Assembly: GCF_009668025.1 (NCBI RefSeq)
Contig: NZ_WJXZ01000004.1
Coordinates: forward strand, 372,001 to 436,000
Source: Larkinella terrae
GTDB taxonomy: Bacteria > Bacteroidota > Bacteroidia > Cytophagales > Spirosomataceae
Reading direction: 5' to 3'
Length of the DNA stretch: 64,000 bases
Shown piece after piece: positions 8,952 through 17,133 of this stretch. Both the position numbers and the translations under genes were made by a program. How positions within the stretch are numbered: position 1 is the stretch's first letter; every line of letters begins with the position of its first letter. The notes below the pieces were generated by a model. The model was not told the DNA's origin and searched no databases. It was given only the letters and a program-made list of their open reading frames with translations.

Positions 8952-11225
8952 ATGAAAAAGGCGATTCTCCTATACGGCCTGGCGGTTGGCTCGGTGCTGG
9001 CCCAGCCTGCTGCCAAAACGACTCCGACATCCATGAATACCTTCATCGATCGGCTGTTGAAACAAATGACCGTGGAGGAGAAAGTCGGGCAGTTAACCCT
9101 ATTTACGAGTGACATGGACGTGACGGGACCGACGCTGCGCTCCACGTACAAGGAAGATATTCAGAAAGGCCGTTGCGGAGCGATCTTCAACGCCTATTCG
9201 CCGAAATACGTGCGGCAGTTGCAGGACCTGGCCGTGAAAGAATCGCGGCTGAAAATACCGCTGCTGTTTGGGTACGATGTGATTCACGGCCACCGCACCA
9301 TTTTCCCGATTCCGCTGGGCGAAGCCTGTACCTGGGATCTGGGTTTGCTGGAAAAAACCGCCCGCGCGGCCGCCGTGGAAGCCAGCGCCGACGGCCTGCA
9401 CTGGACCTACTCGCCGATGGTCGATGTTGCCCACGATCCGCGCTGGGGCCGGGTCGCCGAGGGTGTCGGCGAAGACACCTGGTTGGGCGAACAGGTTGCC
9501 AAAGCGAAAGTAAAAGGTTATCAGGGTGATTTGACGAAACCGGATCAGATTCTGGCCTGTGTGAAGCATTTCGCGCTGTACGGAGCGATTCAGGCCGGAC
9601 GCGATTACAACACGGTGGACATGAGTCGCCGGGAAATGTTCCAGACGTATTTGCCGCCCTACAAAGCCGCTATCGACGCAGGTGCCGCCACGGTGATGAC
9701 GTCTTTTAATGAAGTCGATGGTATTCCGGCGACGGCCAACCGCTGGCTAATGACCGATTTGCTGCGGAAACAGTGGGGATTCAAGGGATTTGTCGTGACG
9801 GATTACACGGCGATCAACGAGATGATTCAGCACGGCGTGGGCGCGAACGAATACGAAGTGGGCGCGCTGGCACTGAAAGCGGGCGTGGATATGGACATGC
9901 AGGGCGATGTATACCGCACCCAATTGCCGAAGCTGCTGGCCGACAAAAAGATCACGATGCCGGAACTGGACGAAGCCGCCCGGCGCGTGCTGGAGGCAAA
10001 ATACAAACTCGGCTTGTTTCAGGACCCGTATAAATTCATCAACGACGAACGGGCCGCGCGTGAGATCATGAGCGCCGACAAACTGGAACTAGCGCGTGAT
10101 GTCGCCCGGAAATCCATTGTTTTACTCAAAAACGAGCAGGTTTTGCCGCTGAAGAAAACCGGTACGCTGGCATTGATTGGCCCTTTAGCGGATAATAAAC
10201 GCGACATGATTGGCAACTGGAGTGCCGCCGGTGACTGGCAGAAAGCCGTTAGTCTGCGCGAGGGTTTGCAGGCCAAACTGGGCAATGGCGCAACGCTTCT
10301 GTACGCCAAAGGGGCCAACATCACCGACGACAAGGAGTTACTGACCAAGCTGAACAACAACGGCGGGAATCTTTCGACCGACGAAAAATCGCCCGCACAA
10401 CTGATCGACGAAGCGGTTTCGACCGCGCAGAAAGCCGACGTGGTCGTGCTGGCCCTGGGCGAATCGCAGGGAATGACCGGCGAAGCCGCCAGCCGCTCAG
10501 ACATCGGGATTCCGGAGAACCAGCGGAAGTTATTGGAAGCGGTTTTGGCCACGAAAAAACCGGTCGTGCTGGTGTTGATGAACGGCCGCCCGCTGACGCT
10601 GGAATGGGAACACGAGCACGTTCCGGCGATGCTGGAAACCTGGTTTTTGGGCACACAGGCCGGGCACGCCATTGCCGATGTGCTGGTGGGCGATTACAAC
10701 CCGGCGGGCAAACTGACGATGACCTTCCCGCGACGGGTCGGGCAGATTCCGGTCTATTACAGTGCTAAGAATACGGGTCGCCCGATGGACCCGAATAATA
10801 AATACACCTCCAAATACCTGGATGCGCCAAACACGCCTTTGTATCCGTTCGGCTACGGACTGAGTTACACCACTTTTTCCTACAGCGACATTAACCTGAG
10901 CAGCCCGGCCCTGACGGCGGCCGGCAAGCTGCAAGTCAGCGTAACCGTTAAAAATACCGGCAATCTGGCGGGTGAAGAAGTGGTGCAGTTGTATTCCCGC
11001 GACCTTGTTGGTAGCGTCACCCGGCCGTTGAAGGAACTGAAAGGCTTTCAGAAAATTGCCCTGAAACCAGGCGAAAGCCGAAATGTTACGTTCACGCTGA
11101 CCGAAGCTGATTTGCGATTTTACGATGCCGCCATGAAATGGACTTCCGAACCGGGTGATTTCAAGGTGTTCGTCGGAACGAATTCGCAGGAAGTGAAGGA
11201 AGCTGGTTTTAAATTGGTTCGTTAA
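8952..11225 (+). CDS. bglX: GH3 beta-glucosidase (BglX type), periplasmic
   Basis: This 757-aa protein has a cleavable signal peptide (LAVGSVLAQP) followed by the GH3 layout: N-terminal TIM barrel (MTVEEKVGQLT, LLFGYDVIHGHRTIFPIPLG, WGRVAEGVGED, CVKHFALYGA), the catalytic nucleophile Asp of FVVTDYTAI near residue 284, an alpha/beta sandwich (SIVLLKNE, LIGPLAD, LGESQGMTGEAASR) and a C-terminal fibronectin-III-like domain (EEVVQLYSRD, ELKGFQKIALKPGES). GH3 enzymes release glucose from the non-reducing end. Behind two GH144 genes, the likely substrate is sophorose and short beta-1,2-gluco-oligosaccharides. In Bacteroides a GH144/GH3 pair next to SusCD has this job. Length and domain order are normal. 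Confidence 0.92.
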   Translation: MKKAILLYGLAVGSVLAQPAAKTTPTSMNTFIDRLLKQMTVEEKVGQLTLFTSDMDVTGPTLRSTYKEDIQKGRCGAIFNAYSPKYVRQLQDLAVKESRLKIPLLFGYDVIHGHRTIFPIPLGEACTWDLGLLEKTARAAAVEASADGLHWTYSPMVDVAHDPRWGRVAEGVGEDTWLGEQVAKAKVKGYQGDLTKPDQILACVKHFALYGAIQAGRDYNTVDMSRREMFQTYLPPYKAAIDAGAATVMTSFNEVDGIPATANRWLMTDLLRKQWGFKGFVVTDYTAINEMIQHGVGANEYEVGALALKAGVDMDMQGDVYRTQLPKLLADKKITMPELDEAARRVLEAKYKLGLFQDPYKFINDERAAREIMSADKLELARDVARKSIVLLKNEQVLPLKKTGTLALIGPLADNKRDMIGNWSAAGDWQKAVSLREGLQAKLGNGATLLYAKGANITDDKELLTKLNNNGGNLSTDEKSPAQLIDEAVSTAQKADVVVLALGESQGMTGEAASRSDIGIPENQRKLLEAVLATKKPVVLVLMNGRPLTLEWEHEHVPAMLETWFLGTQAGHAIADVLVGDYNPAGKLTMTFPRRVGQIPVYYSAKNTGRPMDPNNKYTSKYLDAPNTPLYPFGYGLSYTTFSYSDINLSSPALTAAGKLQVSVTVKNTGNLAGEEVVQLYSRDLVGSVTRPLKELKGFQKIALKPGESRNVTFTLTEADLRFYDAAMKWTSEPGDFKVFVGTNSQEVKEAGFKLVR

Positions 11226-11610
11226 GGAAACCGAGTCTTTGCCGTACGAATAGTTTTGCAGCAGAAGGGGCATCCGCTTTTCGGTCGCATAGCGACCTAA
11301 TGTTTGTAGCAAAACCAGTTAATTCTTTCCGAATGGTCGCGTAGCGACCGAACAAAAACACGCCGTTAGATCGCTACGCGATCCAAAACACGCCCGTCCG
11401 GAATTTTGCTACAAACATTAGGTCGCTATGCGACTAAAAAACTTCCTTGGACTTTGACGCAACACAGTCCAAGGAAAGAGGCAACGGGCGTCAGCGGCAA
11501 AAATTGGGCAAGCATTCGATAACAACAGCGTTTGCAAAACAAGGCGGTTTGCGGTACTATTACGGCCAGAAATACGCTATTCCAACCCTGCTCGATTTTA
11601 AAACAACGTC
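11226..11610. other. 385-base intergenic gap rich in palindromes
   Basis: No convincing gene is seen here. The gap holds a 31-bp perfect inverted repeat (see 11283-11434), an extra 11-bp hairpin (arms 11443-11453 and 11466-11476, TTCCTTGGACT) and about 130 bases of unremarkable sequence before the next start codon. Confidence 0.7.
11283..11434. repeat. Compound palindromic repeat with four GGTCGC-N3-GCGACC-like modules
   Basis: Outer arms 11284-11314 and 11404-11434 are perfectly complementary over 31 bases and contain the core TTTTGCTACAAACATT. Each arm ends in a small palindrome of the GTCGC-TAT-GCGAC type. Two further palindromes of the same design lie between the arms (11335-11349 and 11369-11384). 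A related half-element recurs at 17037-17067. The nested symmetry is typical of REP/BIME-like dispersed elements. Confidence 0.8.
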
Positions 11611-13314
11611 ATGCTCTCTGCTTTTAACGCAAGAAAACCGCTTGCCATTCTCCTGATTAGCTGTCTGAACATTGCTTTGGTTTGCGCTTTTATCGGATGC
11701 AAAACCAATTCGGGCTCGACGACTGAAAAGTCCGAACCCAAAATCGTTAACATTGTCAATTTCATCCGGCTGCTGGAGCCCCGCGATCCGAAAATTACCG
11801 AAGATGTTCTCTATCAAACGGTTGTGAAGCAGGTTGCCATGATGAAAGAATACAAACTGGGCGGTACTTTTCTGCTGCAATACGACGCCCTGATGGATCC
11901 GCGCTATCAGAAATTACTAAAAAGTTTACCGGCCGAGACTTACGAAATTGGAGGGTGGTGGGAATTACCCCAACCGCTGGTTGAAAAAGCCGGTCTGAAA
12001 TGGCGTGGTCGGTTTCCGTGGGACTGGCACGCGGATGTTGGTTTTTCAACTGGCTACACGCCCGCCGAGCGCGAGAAAATCGCCGATGTCTACATGGCAG
12101 ATTTCAAGGCGATTTTCGGGTATTATCCCAAATCGGTTGGCTCGTGGTTCATCGATACGCACACCCTGAATTACCTGTACGACAAGTACAAAATCGTGGC
12201 TTCCAGCAATTGCAAGGACCAGTACGGCACCGATGGCTACACGCTCTGGGGCGGCTACTGGAATCAGGCGTATTACCCGAGCCGGATGAACTCGTACATG
12301 CCTGCGCAGAACGAGGAAAAACAACTGCCGGTTCCGATTTTCCGGATGCTCGGGAGCGATCCCATCCGGCAGTATGATACGGGGCTTGGGTCCAGTCGGC
12401 AGGGCGTCATTACACTCGAACCGGTTTATGCCAAAGGGGGGGGCGATAGCACCTGGGTCAACTGGTTTTTTCAGGAATTTATCAACGGCGAATCGCTGGC
12501 GTTCAACTACGCACAGGCCGGGCAGGAAAATTCGTTTACCTGGGATGCGATGGCGAAAGGGTTTGCGCTTCAGATGCCGTTGATTGCCCGCTTGCGGGAT
12601 GAAGGAAAAATCCGGGTCGAAACCCTGGAAGCGTCCGGCAACTGGTTCAAAAAGAACTTCAAAACAACCCCGGCGACGGCATTTACGGTTGAACATGACC
12701 TGCCTGGCGAGAACCAAAAAACCGTGTGGTTCAACAGCCGGTTTTACCGCCTGAATCTGTTGTGGGAAAACAACAGCCTGCGGATTCGCGATATTCACCT
12801 GTTCGACGAAAATTTTCCGTCGATCTATACCACTCAAAAAGCGACCTCGAACGAGTGTTCATTTTTTACGCTGCCGGTGGTGGACGGCTATCTCTGGAGC
12901 GAAAAACAGGGGTTGTTGGCCGGTTTGCGGTTTAAAACGCTGGTCGACGGAAAAGAAGAGTTGCTGAAGGGCGGAGATCCGGTTGTCACCAGCCCGGCAA
13001 CGGGTAAGCTGCACATTTCTTGGCCGTTAGCGGATGGCAAAGGGAAGGTGGAAATGGATATTGACGAAAAAACCGTCAAAATTTCGGTGAAAGGCGATCA
13101 GGTACCGAAGTGGTTTCTGGGATTCGATGCGGCTAAAACCGAGAGCTTGCCCTTTAAAGCAATCAGTCAAAACCGGATGGATTGCGAATTTGAAGGCATG
13201 AAATACAGCGTGAAAACTACAACCGGAACCTTCTCAACGCCAACCGACAAAAACCGCTTCGTCATTTCACCGGCTGACAATGTAATTGAATTAGATCTTT
13301 CGAATAGTAAGTAG
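11611..13314 (+). CDS. Uncharacterised lipoprotein, possible glycoside hydrolase/deacetylase fold
   Basis: This 567-aa protein has a lipoprotein signal (AFIGC, Cys30). I do not recognise an exact family. The segments GGTFLLQYDAL, EIGGWWELPQPLVEKAG, WDWHADVGFSTGYTPAEREKIADVYMADF and GSWFIDTHTLNYLYDKY have the character of the NodB-like glycoside hydrolase/deacetylase superfamily (distorted barrel with Asp/His-rich strands and a phrase on searching for a distant target). The last 200 residues look like beta-rich sandwich domains. It stands alone between a repeat-rich gap and a convergent minus-strand cluster. An 8-G run (12436-12443) lies in frame as Gly codons. Action on a carbohydrate is inferred only. 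Confidence 0.6.
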   Translation: MLSAFNARKPLAILLISCLNIALVCAFIGCKTNSGSTTEKSEPKIVNIVNFIRLLEPRDPKITEDVLYQTVVKQVAMMKEYKLGGTFLLQYDALMDPRYQKLLKSLPAETYEIGGWWELPQPLVEKAGLKWRGRFPWDWHADVGFSTGYTPAEREKIADVYMADFKAIFGYYPKSVGSWFIDTHTLNYLYDKYKIVASSNCKDQYGTDGYTLWGGYWNQAYYPSRMNSYMPAQNEEKQLPVPIFRMLGSDPIRQYDTGLGSSRQGVITLEPVYAKGGGDSTWVNWFFQEFINGESLAFNYAQAGQENSFTWDAMAKGFALQMPLIARLRDEGKIRVETLEASGNWFKKNFKTTPATAFTVEHDLPGENQKTVWFNSRFYRLNLLWENNSLRIRDIHLFDENFPSIYTTQKATSNECSFFTLPVVDGYLWSEKQGLLAGLRFKTLVDGKEELLKGGDPVVTSPATGKLHISWPLADGKGKVEMDIDEKTVKISVKGDQVPKWFLGFDAAKTESLPFKAISQNRMDCEFEGMKYSVKTTTGTFSTPTDKNRFVISPADNVIELDLSNSK

Positions 13315-13330
13315 TCTATTGAACCGCTTC

Positions 13331-13480
13331 TTAAAAAAGCGAATAAATAAACGGGGCCAGCGCCGAACCGGTCGTAAAAACCGTCAGCGCACTCAGCAGC
13401 AGGAGCAGAACGAGTAACGGATACAGCCAGTACCGTTTGCGGGTCCGCATGAAAAGCCAGAATTCGCGGAAAAAATCCAT
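13331..13480 (-). CDS. DUF5989 family small membrane protein (49 aa)
   Basis: This short reading frame encodes MDFFREFWLFMRTRKRYWLY, then a single membrane segment made of Leu/Val, then FTTGSALAPFIYSLF. That layout matches DUF5989: a short basic amphipathic start, one transmembrane helix and the ending SA(L/V)APFIY(S/T)LF. Its ATG overlaps the TGA of the upstream SGNH gene by one base (13480), so translation is probably coupled. In other genomes DUF5989 usually lies next to SGNH-fold, SxtJ-like and carbamoyltransferase genes. Here only the SGNH partner is present. The function is unknown. Confidence 0.85.
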   Translation of the reverse strand: MDFFREFWLFMRTRKRYWLYPLLVLLLLLSALTVFTTGSALAPFIYSLF

Positions 13481-15387
13481 CAGTGGGGAGCGGTTTTGAG
13501 GGTCCGGAGTTGCGCCTGCAGTTGGAGTGCTGCGGCATTGCGCGGATCGATTCGGAGCGATTTGGCCAAGTACTTGGCAGCCCCGGTGGCATTGGCAAAT
13601 TTCAGATAACCGGCGGCCAGTTGGTTGCTCAGGATCACGTTCGTGGTGTCGGCCAGGTATTGTTTTTTCGCCGTAACCAGCTGCTCGACAAAGACTTGTA
13701 ACTCATTCAGGCTAAACTGGGTTTCGTTATGAGCAGCCGCGTAGCGGAGATACGGCAGCGCTTCGTCCGGACGGTCCAGTTTCAGCAACGTTATGAACAG
13801 GCTCTGGGCGGTTGCAAACGTCTCTTCCAGTTGAAAAGCTTTTTTCAGATACCAAACTGCCCGCTCCGGCTGGTTCGCACTAAAAAGCAGTTTACCCGTT
13901 TGGCCGTAATACGTGGGATCATAGGGATATTCGAGTACCAGCGCTTCGCTGACCTGCACGGCCCCGCGCTGGTTTTGAGTTTTCACGTAGTGAGCCAGCA
14001 GTTGATTCATCGCGTCGCGCCAGGCAATCTGCTTCACAACCAGCCCGCCCGCCAGCTGTTCTTCGACGGTTTTGGGGCGGTTTTCTTCCGGCGGCATCGG
14101 CTCGTTGAACGGCCAACTTTCCTTCAGAATCATTACTTCGTAGGTACCTTTCAGCGAATCGACCGGCGTGATGGGCATTTGTTGCCGCAATTGTTTGAAG
14201 GAGATTTCGTTCGCTCCGTCGGTGACGAGCAGTTTTTTCTTTTTCAGCGCTTCGTAAAACGCATCGGAAAGCAGGGCGTAACCGTACAAATTCGGGTGAA
14301 CGTGTTCGAGCAAGGTTTCCCGGCCCAGAATGCCACTGGGCGAATGGGTTTCAAAAACCGCCCGGCTGTCTACCACCGTTACGTTCGAAAACCGGTTTTC
14401 CAGTTCCCGAATCACCTGATTGATGGCTTCGGGTGCCCGAAACCGCAACAAATCCAGCTCCTTGGCCTGCACGAACTGCTGCTTGGCTTGCCGAACGTTT
14501 CCTTTCTCGTAAGCCTGTTTGGCCAACTGGAATTGTTGTTCGGCGGATGCCGTTCCCGGCGCGCTGATGAACGGTTTTAAGTCCTTCTCATTGCTGACCA
14601 GCGTACTTACAAAAACCGGAATGTTTTCGCCGGAAAGCGACTGGCAGAGGTCCGTGAGGTTGGTTTTGAACTGCTCGATGCCGTTCTGATACTTTTCTGA
14701 TCCGAGCGGAATCTGCTGGTCGGCGGCCATACGTTTCATCATGCCTTCGCGCAAATCCACCTTCTGACCCGATGCGGTTTGGCGAATCCGCTGCCAGGTT
14801 CGGTTCAGCAACTGGACAAGCCGGAACTCCCGAAGTTGAAGCACCATCCGCACCAGCCCGGGCTGGCTGCCCAGCGAACTGGTGGAGCCGACGCCCATCG
14901 CGCCGTAGTATTCGTTGTGCCCGGTGTAAATCAAAACCGCATCGGGTTCATAATCAACCAACTGTTTTCCAAAATCAAAAACCGTATACGAGTTGACCGC
15001 CGTCATCGACAGGTTAATCACCTCAAAATTTCGGTTCGGAAACGTGTGCATCAGGCGGTAGTGCAGCCAGCGATGGAACGAACCATTGTGAAAATACGGA
15101 TACCCAATCGTCGTCGATTCGCCCAGGACAAAGATCCGAAAGGTGCCGTCGGGCTTTTTTTTCAGGAAAGGCTCAAAGTTGCCGACGGTGGCGTTATCCG
15201 TTTCAGTAAAATACCGCTCGGATGCGTGCTGATTTACGATCCAGTACCCTTTGTGGTCCGGATCGTCCACGAAAAGCCGGTAATCGTGGCCGTAACCGAA
15301 CAGCCGCAGCAGCCCTTCCACAAGCGCCAACGCCAGCAGGGGTAGCACCAACGCCAGGCCTTTAAACAGCCACAACCGCTTCTTCAT
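13480..15387 (-). CDS. Membrane-anchored SGNH/GDSL-fold protein with C-terminal TPR-like repeats
   Basis: The protein is 635 aa from the ATG at 15387; a TTG two codons upstream is less likely. Residues 7-30 form one membrane helix. The SGNH hydrolase region has FVLGESTT (nucleophile Ser91) and YTGHNEYYG (Asn158 block), and the C-terminal block reads LLEHVHPNLYGYALL with the expected catalytic His. The last third consists of helical TPR-like repeats (YYGQTGKLLFSANQPERAVWYLKKAFQL and similar). Proteins of this type sit near exopolysaccharide or carbamoyltransferase genes and probably act as O-acyl esterases or transferases outside the membrane. It forms an overlapping pair with the DUF5989 gene. 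Confidence 0.8.
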   Translation of the reverse strand: MKKRLWLFKGLALVLPLLALALVEGLLRLFGYGHDYRLFVDDPDHKGYWIVNQHASERYFTETDNATVGNFEPFLKKKPDGTFRIFVLGESTTIGYPYFHNGSFHRWLHYRLMHTFPNRNFEVINLSMTAVNSYTVFDFGKQLVDYEPDAVLIYTGHNEYYGAMGVGSTSSLGSQPGLVRMVLQLREFRLVQLLNRTWQRIRQTASGQKVDLREGMMKRMAADQQIPLGSEKYQNGIEQFKTNLTDLCQSLSGENIPVFVSTLVSNEKDLKPFISAPGTASAEQQFQLAKQAYEKGNVRQAKQQFVQAKELDLLRFRAPEAINQVIRELENRFSNVTVVDSRAVFETHSPSGILGRETLLEHVHPNLYGYALLSDAFYEALKKKKLLVTDGANEISFKQLRQQMPITPVDSLKGTYEVMILKESWPFNEPMPPEENRPKTVEEQLAGGLVVKQIAWRDAMNQLLAHYVKTQNQRGAVQVSEALVLEYPYDPTYYGQTGKLLFSANQPERAVWYLKKAFQLEETFATAQSLFITLLKLDRPDEALPYLRYAAAHNETQFSLNELQVFVEQLVTAKKQYLADTTNVILSNQLAAGYLKFANATGAAKYLAKSLRIDPRNAAALQLQAQLRTLKTAPH

Positions 15388-15460
15388 GAGCAAAACCGGA
15401 GAGCCCTTCCCAATCTACCAGCGTAAATTGAGAAGGGCCATTTTGTTACAGGAGTCGTTT

Positions 15461-16837
15461 TCAGGGGCGGATGATCGTTCCGTCGGATTTGCGGACCTGC
15501 CAGTTGGATTTGGTGGTGATCGGGTATTTGGCCGCTTCCTTTTCGTTGATATCCACCCCCAGACCCGGCACCTCGTTGACCGACATGTAGCCTTTGTTCA
15601 TCGTCGGGCAACCGCTGAAGACTTCCTTCATTTTGTCCGAAAACTGCACCGCTTCCTGAATCCCGAAGTTCCAGACGGCCAGGTCGATGTGCGCGTGGGC
15701 CGAGTGACCCACCGGCGAAACGTCGCCGGGACCGTGCCAGGCCGTGCGGACGTTGAACCACTCACCCAGCCGAGCCACTTTCATGGCGGGCGTTATACCG
15801 CCGATCTGCGAAACGTGAATCCGGATAAAATCGAACCACTGGTTGGCCATCGGCTCCTTGAATTCGTTGATGTTGTTGAACAATTCACCCATCGCAATCG
15901 GCACCGACGTCGCCTGCCGGAGTTGCGCAAACCACTTCATGTTTTCGGGTGAGAACGGATCCTCGATGAAGAACGGGCGGTATTCTTCCAGCTTTTTGAT
16001 CATGTTGATAGCATTGATCGGCTGCACCCGTTCGTGAATGTCATGCAGCAGTTCGACCTCTTCCCCGCATTGTTTGCGCACGACCTCGAACATCTTCGGC
16101 ACCGATTTCAAATACATCTGTTCGTTCATGTAGTTGTCGGTGGCGCCCCCGAAGTTGGCTGCCTTGAAGTCGGGTTGGGCGTTGGCGGCATTGGCACCTA
16201 CGGCCCCGTAACCGCCCTGCTGAATCCGGATGTGCTTGTAGCCTTCCTCCATGAATTTCTTGACGCTCTCGGCGGCCGCTTCGGGCGTGTTGCCGCCCGC
16301 GTGCGTGTAGCAGGGAATTGCAAACCGGGCTTTGCCGCCCAGTAACTGGTAAACCGGCATGTTGGCGCGCTTGCCTTTGATATCCCACAACGCCTGATCC
16401 AGCCCGGAGAGTGCGTTGTTCAAAACCGGTCCATTCCGCCAGTAGGAGCTCACGTAGGCCGACTGCCACATGTCCTCGATGTTATCCACATCCTTGCCGA
16501 CGCAGAATTCGTTGAGGTAAGTATTGATGGCCACCACGACCACGGCGGCCCGCTGCGTGAAGGTTGCGCAACCCAAACCGTATAATCCGGGTTCGGTGGT
16601 TTCGACCTTGACCACGATGAGGTTGGAGCCCTGCGGGGCCGTCGCAATGGCTTTAACGGATTTGATTTTGACGGGAGCCATCGCTTTCGCGTAGGAGGGC
16701 GTTCCCTGGCGTTCGCGGGCTTCGGCGGTGGACATGCCGCCGAACAGCCCGAGCAAACCGGCCCCGGAGCCAAAACCTATTTTTTTCAGCGTCTCGCGAC
16801 GGCTGTTCAATTCAGCAACGTTTTCGTCTTTTTTCAT
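15461..16837 (-). CDS. Tat-exported mandelate racemase/muconate-lactonizing enzyme family protein, mannonate dehydratase-like
   Basis: This 458-aa protein has a twin-arginine signal (SRRETLKKIGFGSGAGLLGLF, residues 12-32). The enolase-superfamily barrel shows the three metal ligands Asp266 (LLHDIHER), Glu292 (FIEDP) and Glu318 (AMGELF). His268 lies two residues after the first ligand, and there is a WHGPGDVSPVGHSAHAH segment (His368) and a terminal GIQE (Glu395). This set matches the D-mannonate dehydratase/RspA subgroup, which dehydrates sugar acids to 2-keto-3-deoxy acids. Export of such an enzyme is unusual, because the known members are cytoplasmic. The upstream neighbour is a PQQ sugar dehydrogenase that could supply the acid. 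The family is sure; the substrate is not. Confidence 0.85.
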   Translation of the reverse strand: MKKDENVAELNSRRETLKKIGFGSGAGLLGLFGGMSTAEARERQGTPSYAKAMAPVKIKSVKAIATAPQGSNLIVVKVETTEPGLYGLGCATFTQRAAVVVVAINTYLNEFCVGKDVDNIEDMWQSAYVSSYWRNGPVLNNALSGLDQALWDIKGKRANMPVYQLLGGKARFAIPCYTHAGGNTPEAAAESVKKFMEEGYKHIRIQQGGYGAVGANAANAQPDFKAANFGGATDNYMNEQMYLKSVPKMFEVVRKQCGEEVELLHDIHERVQPINAINMIKKLEEYRPFFIEDPFSPENMKWFAQLRQATSVPIAMGELFNNINEFKEPMANQWFDFIRIHVSQIGGITPAMKVARLGEWFNVRTAWHGPGDVSPVGHSAHAHIDLAVWNFGIQEAVQFSDKMKEVFSGCPTMNKGYMSVNEVPGLGVDINEKEAAKYPITTKSNWQVRKSDGTIIRP

Positions 16838-17133
16838 GATTAAATAAGAAGGGTTTTAGGACGTGCTTTGAATGGATAGGTGTTTAATCGTTTAAGTTTA
16901 TAAATTATTGGCGAAGTCCGGTACAATTCGACGGTGATTTTTGCAGAAAAACTACAGTGATGTGAACCGAGAGAGGGTTGATCGCTACACCCACTGATTG
17001 CGTACCTAAAGGCATGCGAAAGCTATTGGGTGAGGATTTTGCTACAAACATTTCGTGCCTATGGCACTTAATCGGCTTACAATCAACCATCAAATCTCGT
17101 AGGTTACATTCAAATGAGAAATTTTATACGATT
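16838..17133. other. 296-base gap between the PQQ dehydrogenase and dehydratase genes
   Basis: This gap is long compared with the other spacings in this minus-strand cluster (21-78 bases), so the dehydratase may have its own promoter. It contains the repeat half-element at 17037-17067. No small gene is supported. Confidence 0.5.
17037..17067. repeat. Half-copy of the TTTTGCTACAAACATT repeat
   Basis: Bases 17037-17052 repeat exactly the 16-base core TTTTGCTACAAACATT of the element at 11404-11419. They are followed, as there, by a small palindrome with a TAT centre (GTGCC-TAT-GGCAC, 17055-17067). The palindrome arms differ in sequence but keep the structure. Confidence 0.75.
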
